Notes under the pieces: model-generated | The model's database searches: none | What the model was told of the DNA's origin: nothing | What the model saw: the letters and a program-made list of their open reading frames with translations, nothing else | In this document: piece by piece, positions 1-11,900 of the stretch | How positions within the stretch are numbered: the stretch's first letter is position 1 | How the letters are laid out: each line of letters starts with the position of its first letter | Made by a program: the position numbers and the translations under genes | NCBI GenBank assembly: GCA_951799425.1 | Contig: OX637395.1 | Location: 14,548,451-14,612,450, forward strand | Source: Ilex aquifolium | Lineage: Eukaryota; Streptophyta; Magnoliopsida; Aquifoliales; Aquifoliaceae | Length of the DNA: 64,000 bases | Direction: 5' to 3'

Positions 1-121
1 TCTCTCTCCATTATCTTCTCCAACAGCAAAAACATACACACCCACACAACAAACACACACCCACACATACAACAAACACACACACACAGAGCCATCGCGT
101 ACACACACCCCCGCACAATAC

Positions 122-156
<35 letters not shown>

Positions 157-480
157 GATACACACATAGATCTGTGTATATATACAGATCTGAACATATA
201 TACATATATATATACACACACACACATAGATTTGTGTATATATACAGATCACACACATAGATCTATGTATATATACAGATTTGAACATATATACAAATAT
301 ATATACACACACACATAGATTTGTGTATATATACAGATCTGAACATATACATATATATATACACACACACATAGATATGTGTATATATACAGATCTGAAC
401 ATATATACATATATACACACACACATAGATCTGTATATATACACAGATATGTACATATACAGATCTGCTGCAGAGAGAGA
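1..480. repeat. AT/AC-rich microsatellite and about 58-bp minisatellite
   Basis: Positions 1-160 are (CA)n and (TA)n runs. From about 160 to 470 a unit of about 58 bp repeats imperfectly five or six times, each unit holding TATACAGATCTGAACATATA followed by a TA run, a CACACA run and CATAGAT. The tyrosine/isoleucine-rich open frames on both strands here come from the repeat and are not genes. Confidence 0.9.
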
Positions 481-2200
481 GGGGAAATGGGTTGCGTGAG
501 AGAGAGGAGAAGAATTGCGTGAGAGAGAGAAGGCTACAGTGAGAGCGGTGGAGAAGAAGAGAGAGCTCAGTGAAGCTCGATTACAGTCACCATTTGTTTG
601 TCTCCAACGAAACTCGAAGGAGAGACCTCATTAATTTGGAGATGAGGTTGTTCCCGTGTTTTCATTTTGTCTTAGAAAACACTGAGAACTACAAAATGTT
701 GTTCTCTAAAATTACACTTCAATTCCCAGAATTTTTAAAAAATTAGAGAACAAAAAAACTAACCAAACAGCATCTCTCTTGTTTTTAGAGATTTGAGAAC
801 AAAAAATTATTTTGTAAACACAAACCAAACAGGCCCTGTTGTTCTTGGGTTCACTAATGTTTGAGATTACCCTGGCCCTTCAATCATGTTCTTGGGTTTT
901 GGACCAAGAGATGTTCCACAAAACATTACACAATGGACCAAGTTTAGTGACTCCAATTACAGCAAGGAATTAAATTTCGTTTCGAAACGGTTGAAATGAA
1001 CGAAACGTTTCTGTTTCCATGAAAATCGAAACGAATCATTGATGGAAACCGAAATGACTAAGTTTGGTCACCTTTTTTATTTGTGTGGCAATGGTGATTG
1101 TGATTAACTTGACTTTGATTTTTTTTGGCAATGAAATTATTATCGCTTGTGTTTTTTTTTTCTTTTTTTGATGTGGTAATTGTGATCAGATGTGCTTTGG
1201 CTTTATTTTTTTATGCGTGTGACAATGGCGATCAACTGGGGTTCATTTTGTTTTTATTTTTTTGTGGTCAATGATTAATAGCTAGGTAAAATTATACTTT
1301 TTTACAGTGGATCATTGATTGTAGAGATTAGCTAAGCTTTGTTCTTGGCCCATGACATTTACTGGAAAAAAAAAATATATTTTTTTTGCTATTATCGTTT
1401 CTCCAATAGATTTTCATTTGTTCTGACTATTGAAATTATGAGCTTTTTGTTACATAGTGCCTTCAAGCACTAGTAATTACTAGTCATTTATGTGCAAGCT
1501 TAACCCCTAGTGCTGCATATAAACTAGTATAAATTAATCTGTACACAAAAATAAATAGGGCACCAAAATAAGGCAGTAAGCTGAAAGGGTGGTCTCTCTC
1601 GCTCCCCTCCAGTTATACGACTGTATTTATGAATAACAATGAATTAGAAAATTTGGTATGGGTTTAACACACCACTTGGTACAATCAATAAAAAATTATC
1701 ATGTCAAACACACAAATTATTTTTTTTTTTTTTTAAAATCTAACAAAGTGATGGGTGAAATTTTTTATTAGAAATGTACAATCTCTAATTGGTTATATAA
1801 ATCACCTAATACTGTCAGATGGTGCGTTAAGTCCATGCAAAAATTTCCACGATTAAGACCCACTAGCAATAACTCCGTGTCTGAAGACACTTTACAGTAT
1901 CAAAAATCAAGAATTAATAACATTCATATTTTAAATAATAATTTATTTTTTTCTTCTTTTAATTAAATGATTTAAAATTAAACTAAACAAAGACAAAATA
2001 AGAGAGAGATAGGGCAGAAAGAAGAAAGAGGTGGGGTGGAGGGTGGAGGGTGGACTAGTGGAATTGTCTGGCATTGGGGAGTGTGCTAGTTGAGTTATCT
2101 GACATTGGAGCCCGTGCAAAGATGATGAAGTTTTTGAGCAAAAAAAAAAAAATTGGAATGAATTTTGTACCATTGGATCAAATTAGATAAAAATTGTATC
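481..2200. other. Intergenic, AT-rich; no gene seen
   Basis: A purine-rich GAGAGA tract (about 470-560) is followed by AT-rich DNA with poly-T and poly-A runs. Positions about 965-1075 carry a decayed fragment of the CGTTTCG-type MITE family that is complete at 6824-7174 and 10517-10815. I see no coding sequence. Confidence 0.6.
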
Positions 2201-2214
2201 AATCATAACTATTG

Positions 2215-2730
2215 TTGTGTTTTTATAAGTTGAGAAATCAACTTCCTAGCTATAATAGTGGATAGATTGTCATATTGCTTTGTTCTAGTGGTATAAATTG
2301 CTTAGTTTTGCGGAGTTGAGTTGGGTGATTCCCGAGTCAGAAACATCCTTGTTTGTTGTAGATTTGAAAGGTTTTGAGAGGATTGATAAAGGCATCACTT
2401 TTTGGAATTGGGCAATAATAGCTATTTTTGGGTCTTATGAAAGGAAAAAATGCAAGAGTTTTTAATATAGTAGTTAATGATTGGAACAACGATGCGACCA
2501 TGTTCATTTTCTAGCACCAGTTTGGCCTTTGGTTTCTAAGGGCTTAAACTAAATTCCGTTTTTTGCTATCATAGCGAGATGAAGAGCTTCACTTGATTTG
2601 TAAGCCTTTTTATGTGTTCTAGCTCTTTTTTCTACTTTCTGGTTGGATTTCTTACCCAACCATTCTTGATGCACTTTTCCATTTCTGTTAATACAAGCAT
2701 TCTATTTCCTATAAAAAAAAATATGGAGTG
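2215..2730 (+). mobile_element. Possible 3' end of a decayed LINE
   Basis: The sequence runs through a degenerate region with terms such as TTGGGTGATTCCCGAGTC. It ends with CTATTTCCTATAAAAAAAAA, which resembles the A-tailed 3' end of plant LINEs. No reverse-transcriptase motif survives, so this is a weak inference from the tail and context. Confidence 0.25.
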
Positions 2731-3153
2731 GAGTTTTCTCATCAAATTTGACATCCCTAGAAACACAATTTATCCTAAAGGAATAAATTTTATATAAAAA
2801 CACTAGAGCTTTCGCTAATTCTAAAGGAATAAGGCAAGAATCAATCAACTTCTAGCAGGAAAAAACCAAAACTTCTAGCAAATAGGCTCAAATTCCGAGC
2901 TGAGAGCACAAGCCCAGGAATTACAACGAAGAAACACATGATCCTCAAATTTTATTCACCAAAACATGTGTTGGAAATCATTTTTACAGCAAGTATTATT
3001 TGGTCCCGAAGAAACTTTCCAGCTAAAAACTTTTCTAAATAGAAAACAGAATCAAATCAATAAAAACCTACCATAATTAGACCTAAAAAACTGGCTCTAG
3101 ACTTGTAAATCCAAAAAAAAATCAATTCAAATTAGTCCCCTAGGTCTTCTTAC

Positions 3154-3560
3154 TTGACTTTCCCTTTTGACTGCATCAATTCCCCCAACAGGAAAAAAAT
3201 TGACTACGATGAATTGGACCAAGCTTTGGCTGCCAATGCCGCCAAGGAGCTCTTTTTTGTCAAGGTCGAAAAGTGTTCCCGCCTCCTCATTGATAGAGGG
3301 TATAGGTGTTCACCCTCATGTTATGCATTCCACCATTGTGTCATACATCCACGGCAGACCCAATTATTTGCGATATAGACATTAGCACAATTTTGCACAT
3401 GACTTGCTCACCAAGTAGGTCTCCCGTTGAACATGGAAGGAGGCATTCAGAGTTACATCATCAGTTTGCTTCCTCGACCAGGAAACTGAATAAGTTCAAG
3501 CAAGTGTTGTCTTTTTACATCCCAAGCAGCAAACATCAACTTTGGAAATAAAATTTCTAT
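3154..3560 (+). pseudogene. Unrecognised coding-like remnant
   Basis: Two overlapping frames (3154-3378 and 3167-3385) read like one eroded protein: acidic and hydrophobic residues around IDYDELDQAL in the first, and a second stretch with HPHVMHSTIVSYIHGRPNY in another frame, which implies a frameshift. It lies just upstream of a copia RT fragment, so it may be transposon-derived, but I cannot place it in a family. Confidence 0.3.
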
Positions 3561-4089
3561 AGCTTCCGGTGTCAAAAAAAATGCTTATAGGGTGATCCAT
3601 GATGACAGATGGTCTTGGTGAGAAATATGGAGGTACAAAACCAATCATCATGCACTATTTGATGCTTTGGGGAATGACATACCAATAACTCAGCATATGT
3701 GTCACTCTCAACTTTTAATTCAGTGGTGTCATTCAATTCCTTGGGGGTAGCCTCTTTTTCGGCGCTTTCTTGGATTTCTATAGTCATATGAAAGTGGAGA
3801 CATTCACCGATCATAAGACCATTGTCATCACATTTGAAAACGAGATTTTGTTGGGTTCATTTCAGCCTCCAAAGTCCTGAAGTGAGGCTGTGCTGGTTTT
3901 GGTGCAACTAGAGGAAAATTTTATGTATGCTTACAAGGGAAGAACTTGCGCTTTTATTTATCTGTCTACAAAGAAACTTGAGATGTCTTGTCTACAATCC
4001 ACAGTCCAAAACACGGCATTACTGGGGACTAGTTGGATTTTCGTTTCAGTGAATTTTTTAGCCCGCCCGCTCCCTTCTTTTCCATGGAA

Positions 4090-4275
4090 GAAAATATCAA
4101 AGTCAAGAACTTTGATGGTGAGCTTTTCTCAGATCCTTATAGCTATCGACGCAACATTGGCAGGTTGATCTATCTCACCATAAAAAGATCTAACATTCTT
4201 CATACTCTTCACATCCTCAGTCAATTTATGCATCAAACAAGGAAGCCTCACATGGACGCTGTCCTACGGCTCCGG
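4090..4275 (+). pseudogene. Ty1/copia reverse transcriptase fragment
   Basis: The translation contains YRRNIGRLIYLTIKRSNIL then LSQFMHQTRKPHMDAVLR. This matches the well-known end of the copia RT domain (consensus YR.LVGKLIYLT..RPDI, then SQFMH.P...H..A..R). Only about 60 codons remain, with no LTR or other domain nearby, so it is an isolated relic. The frame runs on into unrelated GC-richer DNA. Confidence 0.75.
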
Positions 4276-4279
4276 ATCC

Positions 4280-4480
4280 TACTACTTCTTGTGCCGACTT
4301 CGCCAGCCTCACAGGGTACCGATTTCCTCCTGCTTCGTTCGCCGGGCCAGGCCTGTACGTCCTATTAGCAAGTCTTACGGTATATTAATATGGTATTCTA
4401 CGTTAGCCTTATGGACACCGGAAGCTTCAGCCTCCGTTCCTGAAATGAGAATCAAGCTAAGAATAAGGAAGAAAAGATAT
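4280..4480. other. Compositionally distinct GC-richer segment
   Basis: Directly after the copia fragment, about 200 bp are clearly richer in G+C than the flanks and do not continue the copia reading frame. I do not recognise the sequence. An organellar or captured origin is possible but not shown. Confidence 0.35.
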
Positions 4481-4979
4481 ACATTCATACGGTAAGTAAA
4501 CCTGAAGTGTCGCAAAAGACTTTGGCTCAAAGACCATCAGGGGAGTGGACGCACAAGGCGGCCCCCTTGGATAATAAAAAAAAACACCACATATGTAGAA
4601 AAGGAAGAGATAAGAAATCTTGTTGCAATTCTCAAAGATTCAATAATACAAACTAGGTACAAGAGATAAGATATAAAAATACCCTTGTGATAAATAAATA
4701 TAAGTACAAAAATAATCTTAACATTTGGGACTTTGTTTTTCTTCAAAATCTAGATGATAGAGATGTCTTGGATATGGTCACTTCTTTTTATTCTTGATGG
4801 TGTCAATGCACCTCATAAGTCAATTGATAGTAGAAGTTGGATTATTGATCCTTCGGCTGATTGATAATAATTCATAACCAGTATTTCATTCCTCTATGAT
4901 GATTTGGAAGGATAAAGTATCCATAAAAGTGTAGGTTTGTACATGGATAATCTTACATGACAAGATTAATCCTGATGAC

Positions 4980-5505
4980 ATGCTACAAATGAGAAGATTC
5001 CAAACCTATTTCTCACCACAGTGGTGTACCATTTGCCGAGAGGCTAGCTTATCTTTGGATCATCTATTATTACATTGCTCTCTTGCTTTGTCTTATGAAA
5101 TTAGTTGTTTTATGGTGCAAAATCGATTTGGACAGCTCCTAGGGCCTTTTTCTCTATGTTTGCTGAGGTCTTTAATGATTTTGGAAGTACAAAAAATGGA
5201 ATCACTTTGCAGACTTGTGGATGCTGTGTTATTATGTGGGTTTTTGGATAGGAAAAAAAATGTGATAAGATGGACAATAGGTGTGAGGTGATGGAAGGGT
5301 GATGAGAAAGAAGCTACTTTGTCACGGCTGTTTTGGCCTTGTGCTTTTAGTTTTGGTTGGGTGAAAAGCTTTGAGTGGTCTTTAGTTTTGATTTCTATGC
5401 ATTTTGCGATTTACCATGCAATGCGTTTGGTTGGACTTCTTGTCCTCCTTCATTGCTGTAATGTTGAATAAGATGAATGAATTTTGTTTCTCATCAAAAA
5501 ACTCT
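4980..5505 (+). pseudogene. LINE 3'-end fragment (zf-RVT region)
   Basis: A 103-codon frame (4980-5291) encodes the C-terminal zinc-binding RVT region of an L1-type LINE: YFSPQWCTIC, then SLDHLLLHCSLAL, i.e. the CxxC...H...C pattern. It continues out of frame and ends in GTTTCTCATCAAAAAA at about 5500, as expected for a LINE 3' terminus. RT and endonuclease are absent, so this is a heavily 5'-truncated, dead copy. It lies in the PNG1-like gene left of exon 9, in the opposite orientation. Confidence 0.65.
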
Positions 5506-5707
5506 CTCCTGATTGGCTTTCTTTTTTCTATGTGTCTTGCAGTTTGATTTGTGGAGGCTATGCTTGGACATTACTTTTTGTTTCTTTGCTCCATTGTTTG
5601 TATTCATAAAAATGCTCATAATAAAGAAAAAAAATATCAGCAATATCAAGCAGTAACTTAAAATATTTAACAGTAATGCTACAAGGTATATTGAAAAGTA
5701 ACTTTAC

Positions 5708-5919
5708 CAGACGAGATTCATAGCCAAAAGCTCGACAATAGAATGTAAAGCAATTGGCCCACTCCCCACAGCGCCCCTTTCTTGTTTCCAGAAGCTGCAT
5801 AAAAAGCATTTTTAATAAATTCATAATAAAAATACAACTTGTCAACCACAAAAAATTTCAGTACCTTTATTGGATCATTATACCGTGGGAAACGAGTGAT
5901 TCTCGAGCAAGATTTGCAG
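5708..5919 (-). CDS. PNG1: PNG1-like exons 8-9 (second Cys pair and catalytic Cys)
   Basis: Exon 8 (5919-5865, 55 nt) encodes [18 protein letters not shown], the second zinc Cys pair. After a 70-bp intron, exon 9 (5794-5708, 29 codons) encodes [16 protein letters not shown] and ends YESRL. Cys in GRCGEW is the nucleophile of the family. Phases agree with exon 7. The next exon, with the catalytic His, is not found between 1 and 5707, so the following intron exceeds 5.7 kb or the gene is cut. Confidence 0.92.
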
Positions 5920-8900
5920 CTGAGGCAGCCCAAAGAGAAAAGAAAGAAGGCAGAAAAATGAATAGTAAAGTAGCATATCATTGTGCAAAAAAAAGATATT
6001 GACTCACACCTGAGAAGTAACTATTACAAGCAGAGGGGCAGGGGCCGAGCCATAAATTTTGTTCCGAGTGGGCACCTTGACTATAAAATTAAATTGTTTT
6101 CTTTCACTCGACAAAAGTAACATAACACATTTAAACTTATTATATTATATTTGATACTCAAACATTCATTAGATACAAAATAGTTCAACGTCGTTATACA
6201 TAGCGTATACAAAGAAAAACAATGAAAAAAAGGCTAATTGCAATTACTTACAATTGATCTCGATGAGTTTTCATACTTTAAAAACATCGTATGATAATTT
6301 TATTATCAATACTATGGAGAATATTTTTCTCCATATTAATAATTAACGTACTTGTTTGATTATGCAACTTAGTCCTCACAGTTTTTATAACTTAAAAAAC
6401 TGAATTTGACATGTCAAAAACTTGTCTAGACGTGTCCGTAAAGTGTAAAGTGTGTCTAAAAATTCATAGCTAATTACGTATTTATCTATACTACTTGATA
6501 GGACAAGAAATTGATAGGTTGGACACAAAATATATAGGTGACACCATGAAATATATTGAAAATTATTTGAAATATATGTAGGTAATAATTTTGGGTTAAT
6601 AGTACTTTTAATCCCTAAAATATGCCAATTTTGTCCTCATTATATTAATTTTGTCAATTTAATCCCTAAAATTTCAATTTGTATCACTTTAGTCACTAAT
6701 TAGACAATTTGTTAAGTTTTTTTACGAAAGTAACCATATATCATTCTTTACCCAACACGTGATCATTCCGTCAAAAACATAACGGTTGTAGGGATCATTT
6801 AAATACAAATTAAATACTTTAGGCAAGGATCAAAATTTCGTTTCAGTGCATTGTTTCGGTCACCTAGGAAACGCAAGCATTTCGGCATGTTTCAAAAACA
6901 TTTTGATCCGTTTCGGAAATAGAAGAAAAAAAATAAAAAATTTAAGAATTATTTTTCAAAATATTGGTCGAAATATACCAAAGTATTTTGAAATATCTTG
7001 AAACATTTCGAAACAATTGTGCAAATGTATTGAAACGTTACAAAACACCTTAAAATATTATGAAACACCCCGAAATATTAGAATTTCGATTCCATCACCG
7101 ATTCGTTTTGGTCTCCTTAGAAACAGAAACGTTTCAGATACTTTGACTGTTTCAAAACGAAATTTTGATCATCGACTTTAGATACCAAATTGATAAAATT
7201 GATACTTTAAAAACCAAATTGACAAAACTTGCATACTTTAGGAACCAAAAGTACTATTAACCCAATAATTTTTTTTTAAAAAAAATTAGGATTGGCCCCT
7301 ACCCTTGGTCCACTACTGGCTCCGCCAATGATTACGAGCCAATTGAAAATTATTATCTCATGAAAAGGAAAGAATGAACAAAAACTAGCATGTAGATCTA
7401 TTATTTTATATATAAACAGGGTGTAGTTGTGTAACCTAACACATTATCCTATTCCAATCTATTTCTCCTATTCGTCTCTCTCTCTCAGACCCTAAAGGCT
7501 TTACAACTTAACTTGGTATCAAAGCCGTGATCCAAATCGAACGTCTCAAGATTTATCAAAACTCATCGGAATTCAACCCAACAGTCAACATTACCTGTTG
7601 ACTTCGCCTAACGTGCTAACATTAGTTTCTCACAAGCTGATGTCAGCTATCGATGTCAAAAAATTTCGAAAAATGTGGATCTGGTTTGACTCCTAGATTT
7701 ATAGTATTTTTTCTAGAATTTTTTGAAGTCATTTTTTTTAAATTTTTTGGCCATTAGAATGCGATCTACGATTTTCAGCCAATTTGAAGGTTTTTTTCGA
7801 ATCAATCCGACTCTGTGGGGGTGTGTCAGGACTTGATCTACAATGCCCAGGAGGTTTGGTGGCTATTCGAGTGGATTTAAGGGGTCTCTTGGCCCTTTTT
7901 GACCCTCGGCAATGAGTTTCTCACTGTGTTCTTCGCTGGTTTTTTTTTCGACTGCTCCACACGAACCAGATCTGGTCTCCTTCCCTTCTAATTGGTGCAC
8001 TGGTAATTTTTTGGCTGTTGTTGGAGTTTTTTCTTGATGACTATGGTATTTTTGTTGTGACCTTGTAGATTGGTTTTTGATTGGTTCTGAGTTTGTGATA
8101 ATTCTATTGCGTGAACATGACGGAAGCTAGTGTGACCTCTACCAATACCAATACAGGAGGAAGTACGAGAGGAAGTGGGTCAAGTCGTTTAGAAGCTATT
8201 GCTAACAACCCCTCTCTCCAAATTAGTCCAGAAAAAGCTAGATGGAAGTAATTATCTAGCATGGTCATGAGTTTGCTTGTTATCGGTCCAAGTTATATCT
8301 TTGGATGGATATTTGATTGCAAAAGCTAAGTAGCCTAGTGAACCTAGTTCTCCCCTGAAGCAATGGACTTCGAACAATGTCTTAGTTATGTCCTGGTTGC
8401 TTAATTCAATGCAACCCTCAATCGATTCAGCCCATAAAATTTTGCCAGTTGTGGCTCACACTTATTCCCAAAAGGGCAACAATGCAAGGCGTATGACCTC
8501 TGATGCAAAGTTGACTACTTTATAGCAGGAGCTTGATTATTATTAGAGTTTTCAGGGAGAGTGTACTAATGATGTAGTAAACTTTCAACAAATGGTAGAA
8601 AATGAACGGGTGTATGACTTTCTTGCTAGTCTTAACATGGAGTACGATCAGATTCAAGTTCTGATTTTGGGTCACATTACATTCTCTACTTTACGAAAGG
8701 CTTATGCCCATGTTCAACAAGAAGAAAACCGGGGGATTGCCATGGTTTATGCTCCCTCTCATGAACAGTCTGTATTGGTTGCTATCCCTCAGCATGACTT
8801 GGGTTTAGCCTTGCCTAAACGGAGACAAGTAGCAATGTTACTATAATCTCAGCTTATGATTCAATTGCCATGTATTTAGCTATTAAGCCTCAAAGTTAAT

Positions 8901-11900
8901 GTTTTTATGTAATCGTAGCATCAAAAAGAAAGTCTGAATTTTCCATGGAAGCCGGCTAAAGATATCTTAAAGTGTGACTATTGTGGGAAGACCACGCATA
9001 CTAGGGAGTTATGTTGGAAACTAACCGAATGCCCCTAACGTAGCCTAGATGGTGGTCGTGGAGGTGGCCAAGGGGGTAATGTGCAATCCCATGCACATAT
9101 GACTGACTCTTCAGACACTCCATCTCAGTACTCACTCCCTCACTCTAATTTCTCTCAAGACAAGATGCAAACTCTTAGGTGTTTGATATCTCGGCTTGAT
9201 ATTTCCTCTACCCCATCTCCTAATCATGCCTCTTCTTCCAACTTTACTCATACAAGTATATATGCTCGTGTATTTACTGTGTTATCCTTGTACACTCCTT
9301 GGATAATAGATTCTGGAGCCACTGATGATATGATAGGTGTTTCACGTCTTTTTCTTCATATTCTACATGTTTAGATAGGGATAAACTCAAAGTGGCAGAT
9401 GGATCTTTATCCTCTATTTCTGGGAAAGGTTCAATCGATTGCTCGTCCACCTTATCCCTCTCCTCTGTTCTCCATGTTTAGCAACCTTTTTTTCTACTCA
9501 TTGTATCTTTCAAGAATTGTAATCAGAGAAAACGATTGACAATGGTAGATCATATTGCGATCTGTATTTTTAGGATACTGAAGCTTCTTCTCAGTTTACC
9601 GATCAAGCTCTCCAAGCAAATGGTGGATCAGCTCTGCAGTTCTTACATCAGTGGCATACGTGTTTGGGGCATCCCTCCTTTGGTGTCTTGGAGCAGATGC
9701 AGTGTAGTAGACAATTTTTTATTTGTGATGCTTGTAAATTTATCAAGCACAAACGTTCATCTTATCCAAGTACTAATAATAAAAGTACTGCTCCTTTTGT
9801 CATTATTCATTCTGATGTGTGGGGCCCTTCTCGTGTTGCGTCTTTCTCTGGCTATCATTGGTTTGTCACTTTTATTGATTGTTATTCTTATCTCACTTGG
9901 GTAGTTGAGTTTACCTACAACGGACTAAAGGTGAAGTGTTCTCATGCATTAGATCCTTTCACAAAATGGTGAGTACCCAGTTTGATGCAAAAATAAAATG
10001 GCATTTTCTACAAAACCATTTGTGTGAGTACCCCGGTGCAGAATGGTGTTGCGGAGCGGAAAAACCACCATCTTCTTGAGGTTACACATTCATTACTTTT
10101 TACTATGAATGCTCCTCGGTCTTTTTGGGAGGTAAGTATTTGTCTACACTCGAGTGTCCTTCAGTTTCGGTCACCTATTGAGTGTCTTTCTGAGTCTTTG
10201 TCTATTCCTTCTATTTCTTCCCTTCCTCCTAAAGTCTTTGAGTATGTTTGTTTTGTCGATGACTATCGACCTTCTTGGGGAAAACTTGATCCTAGGGCAT
10301 TGTAATGTATCTGTGTTGGTTATTCTGCCACACAAAAGAGATATAAATGCTATCATCTACAGTCTCAAGAAAATGTATATCAGCATGGATGTTACCTTTC
10401 GTGAATTTGAGTTCCTCTTTTCTACTTCCCAACCATCTCTTTAGGGGGAGAACACCAGTACACTGGAAGAGAGATTTTGTCCGGAGTCTCTTCTTCAGTT
10501 GCCTATTCGGTGGAATCAATGATCAAAATATCATTTCAAAACGGTCGAAACATTTGAAACATTTCCATTTCCAAGTAGACCGAAACAAATCAGTGATGAA
10601 ATTGAAATTCTAATATTTCGAGATATTCCATAATGTTTCGAGATGTTTTATAATATTTCAATGCATTTGCACAATTGTTTCAAAATGTTTCAAGATATTT
10701 TGATATATTTTGACCAATGTTTTAGAAAAATAATTCTTAAATTTTTTTATTTTTTTTTTCCTTTTCCGTTTCCGTTTCCGTTTCCTAGGTGACCGAAACG
10801 AAATTTTAATTCTTGAGTGGAATTCTAGTGAGGAAGAGCAACAACTTATAAAGGAAAAAAGAGATAGCAGTAGTCCACATGATGCTAACCTTGAAAGTGA
10901 TAATTTGAAGACTTATTCTCGGCGTCAAAAGATACAGATTAGTTATGTGCCATCACAACAGTTGGATTCCTGAGTTCCAGTTCCATTCATAACTGATTTA
11001 TCAAGCAATGAATCTCGTTGATGACTCTGAGCTTCATATTGAAGTCAGTAAGGGTGGTCAAGCTTGTATTCAACATCTAATTTCTAATTTTGTCTCTTAT
11101 GATTCCTTGTCTCTATCCTATTGTGCTTTTATTTTCACCTTGTCTTCTATGTCTATTCCTCAGGATTGGAAAGAGACTCTCACTAATTCTAAGTGAAGAG
11201 AAGCTATGCTAGAGGAAATCAAAGACCTGAAAAAGAATGACACGTGGAATTGGTTCCTATTCCTCCTGGAGCAAGGGCAATAGGGTGTAAATAGATATTT
11301 ACTGTTAAACAACGAGCTGATGGGACAATCGAGAGGTACAAAGTCAGGCCGGTTGCTAAGAGATTTACTCAGACATATGATATTGATTACCAAGAAACCT
11401 TTGCTCATGTGGCAAAGATAAACCCCATACATGCTCTTATCTCTTGTGCAACAAATTTGGGGTAAAGTTTGCAGCAATTGGATGTGAAGAATGTATTTCT
11501 TCATAGAGATTTGGAGAAGGAAGAGTATATGGAGATTCATCTAGGTTTTCCACCTCCAATGACTGAAGGGAATGTGTGTATGCTAAAGAAATCTCTTTAT
11601 GAGTTGAAGCAATCCAAAGCTTGGTTTGATAGGTTTCTCAAAGTTATACAAAAATTTGGATATAAATAAAGTCAAGTAGATCATACCTTGTTTATCAGAC
11701 AAGTTGATGGTAAGATTATAGTTCTTATTGTATATGTGGACCACATAGTGATAAATGTAATGAGCATGAAATCATCAAATTGAAAGCTCAACTGACCAAG
11801 GAGTTTGGAATCAAAGACTTGGGTCCAATGAGATATTTCCTTGGAATTGAGGTTGTCAGATCAAACAGATATATCTTTATGTCCTAGAGGAAGTACGTTT

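Larger units (their letters stand above)
6035..7335. mobile_element. Possible outer element around nested MITEs
   Basis: GGGGCCGAGCCATAAATTTTG-like sequence at about 6042 and GGATTGGCCCCTAC...GGCTCCGCC at about 7292-7327 form a weak inverted pair (GGC-GAGCCA at both ends). This resembles the termini of common plant non-autonomous elements. I could not find a clean target-site duplication, so the limits are tentative. Confidence 0.3.

Noticed and set aside
11-499. Open frames on both strands in the first 500 bp
   Set aside because: They are translations of CA/TA repeats (Tyr, Ile, His, Cys only) with no gene-like composition.
5754-6002. Plus-strand 82-codon frame
   Set aside because: It is antisense to PNG1-like exons 8 and 9.
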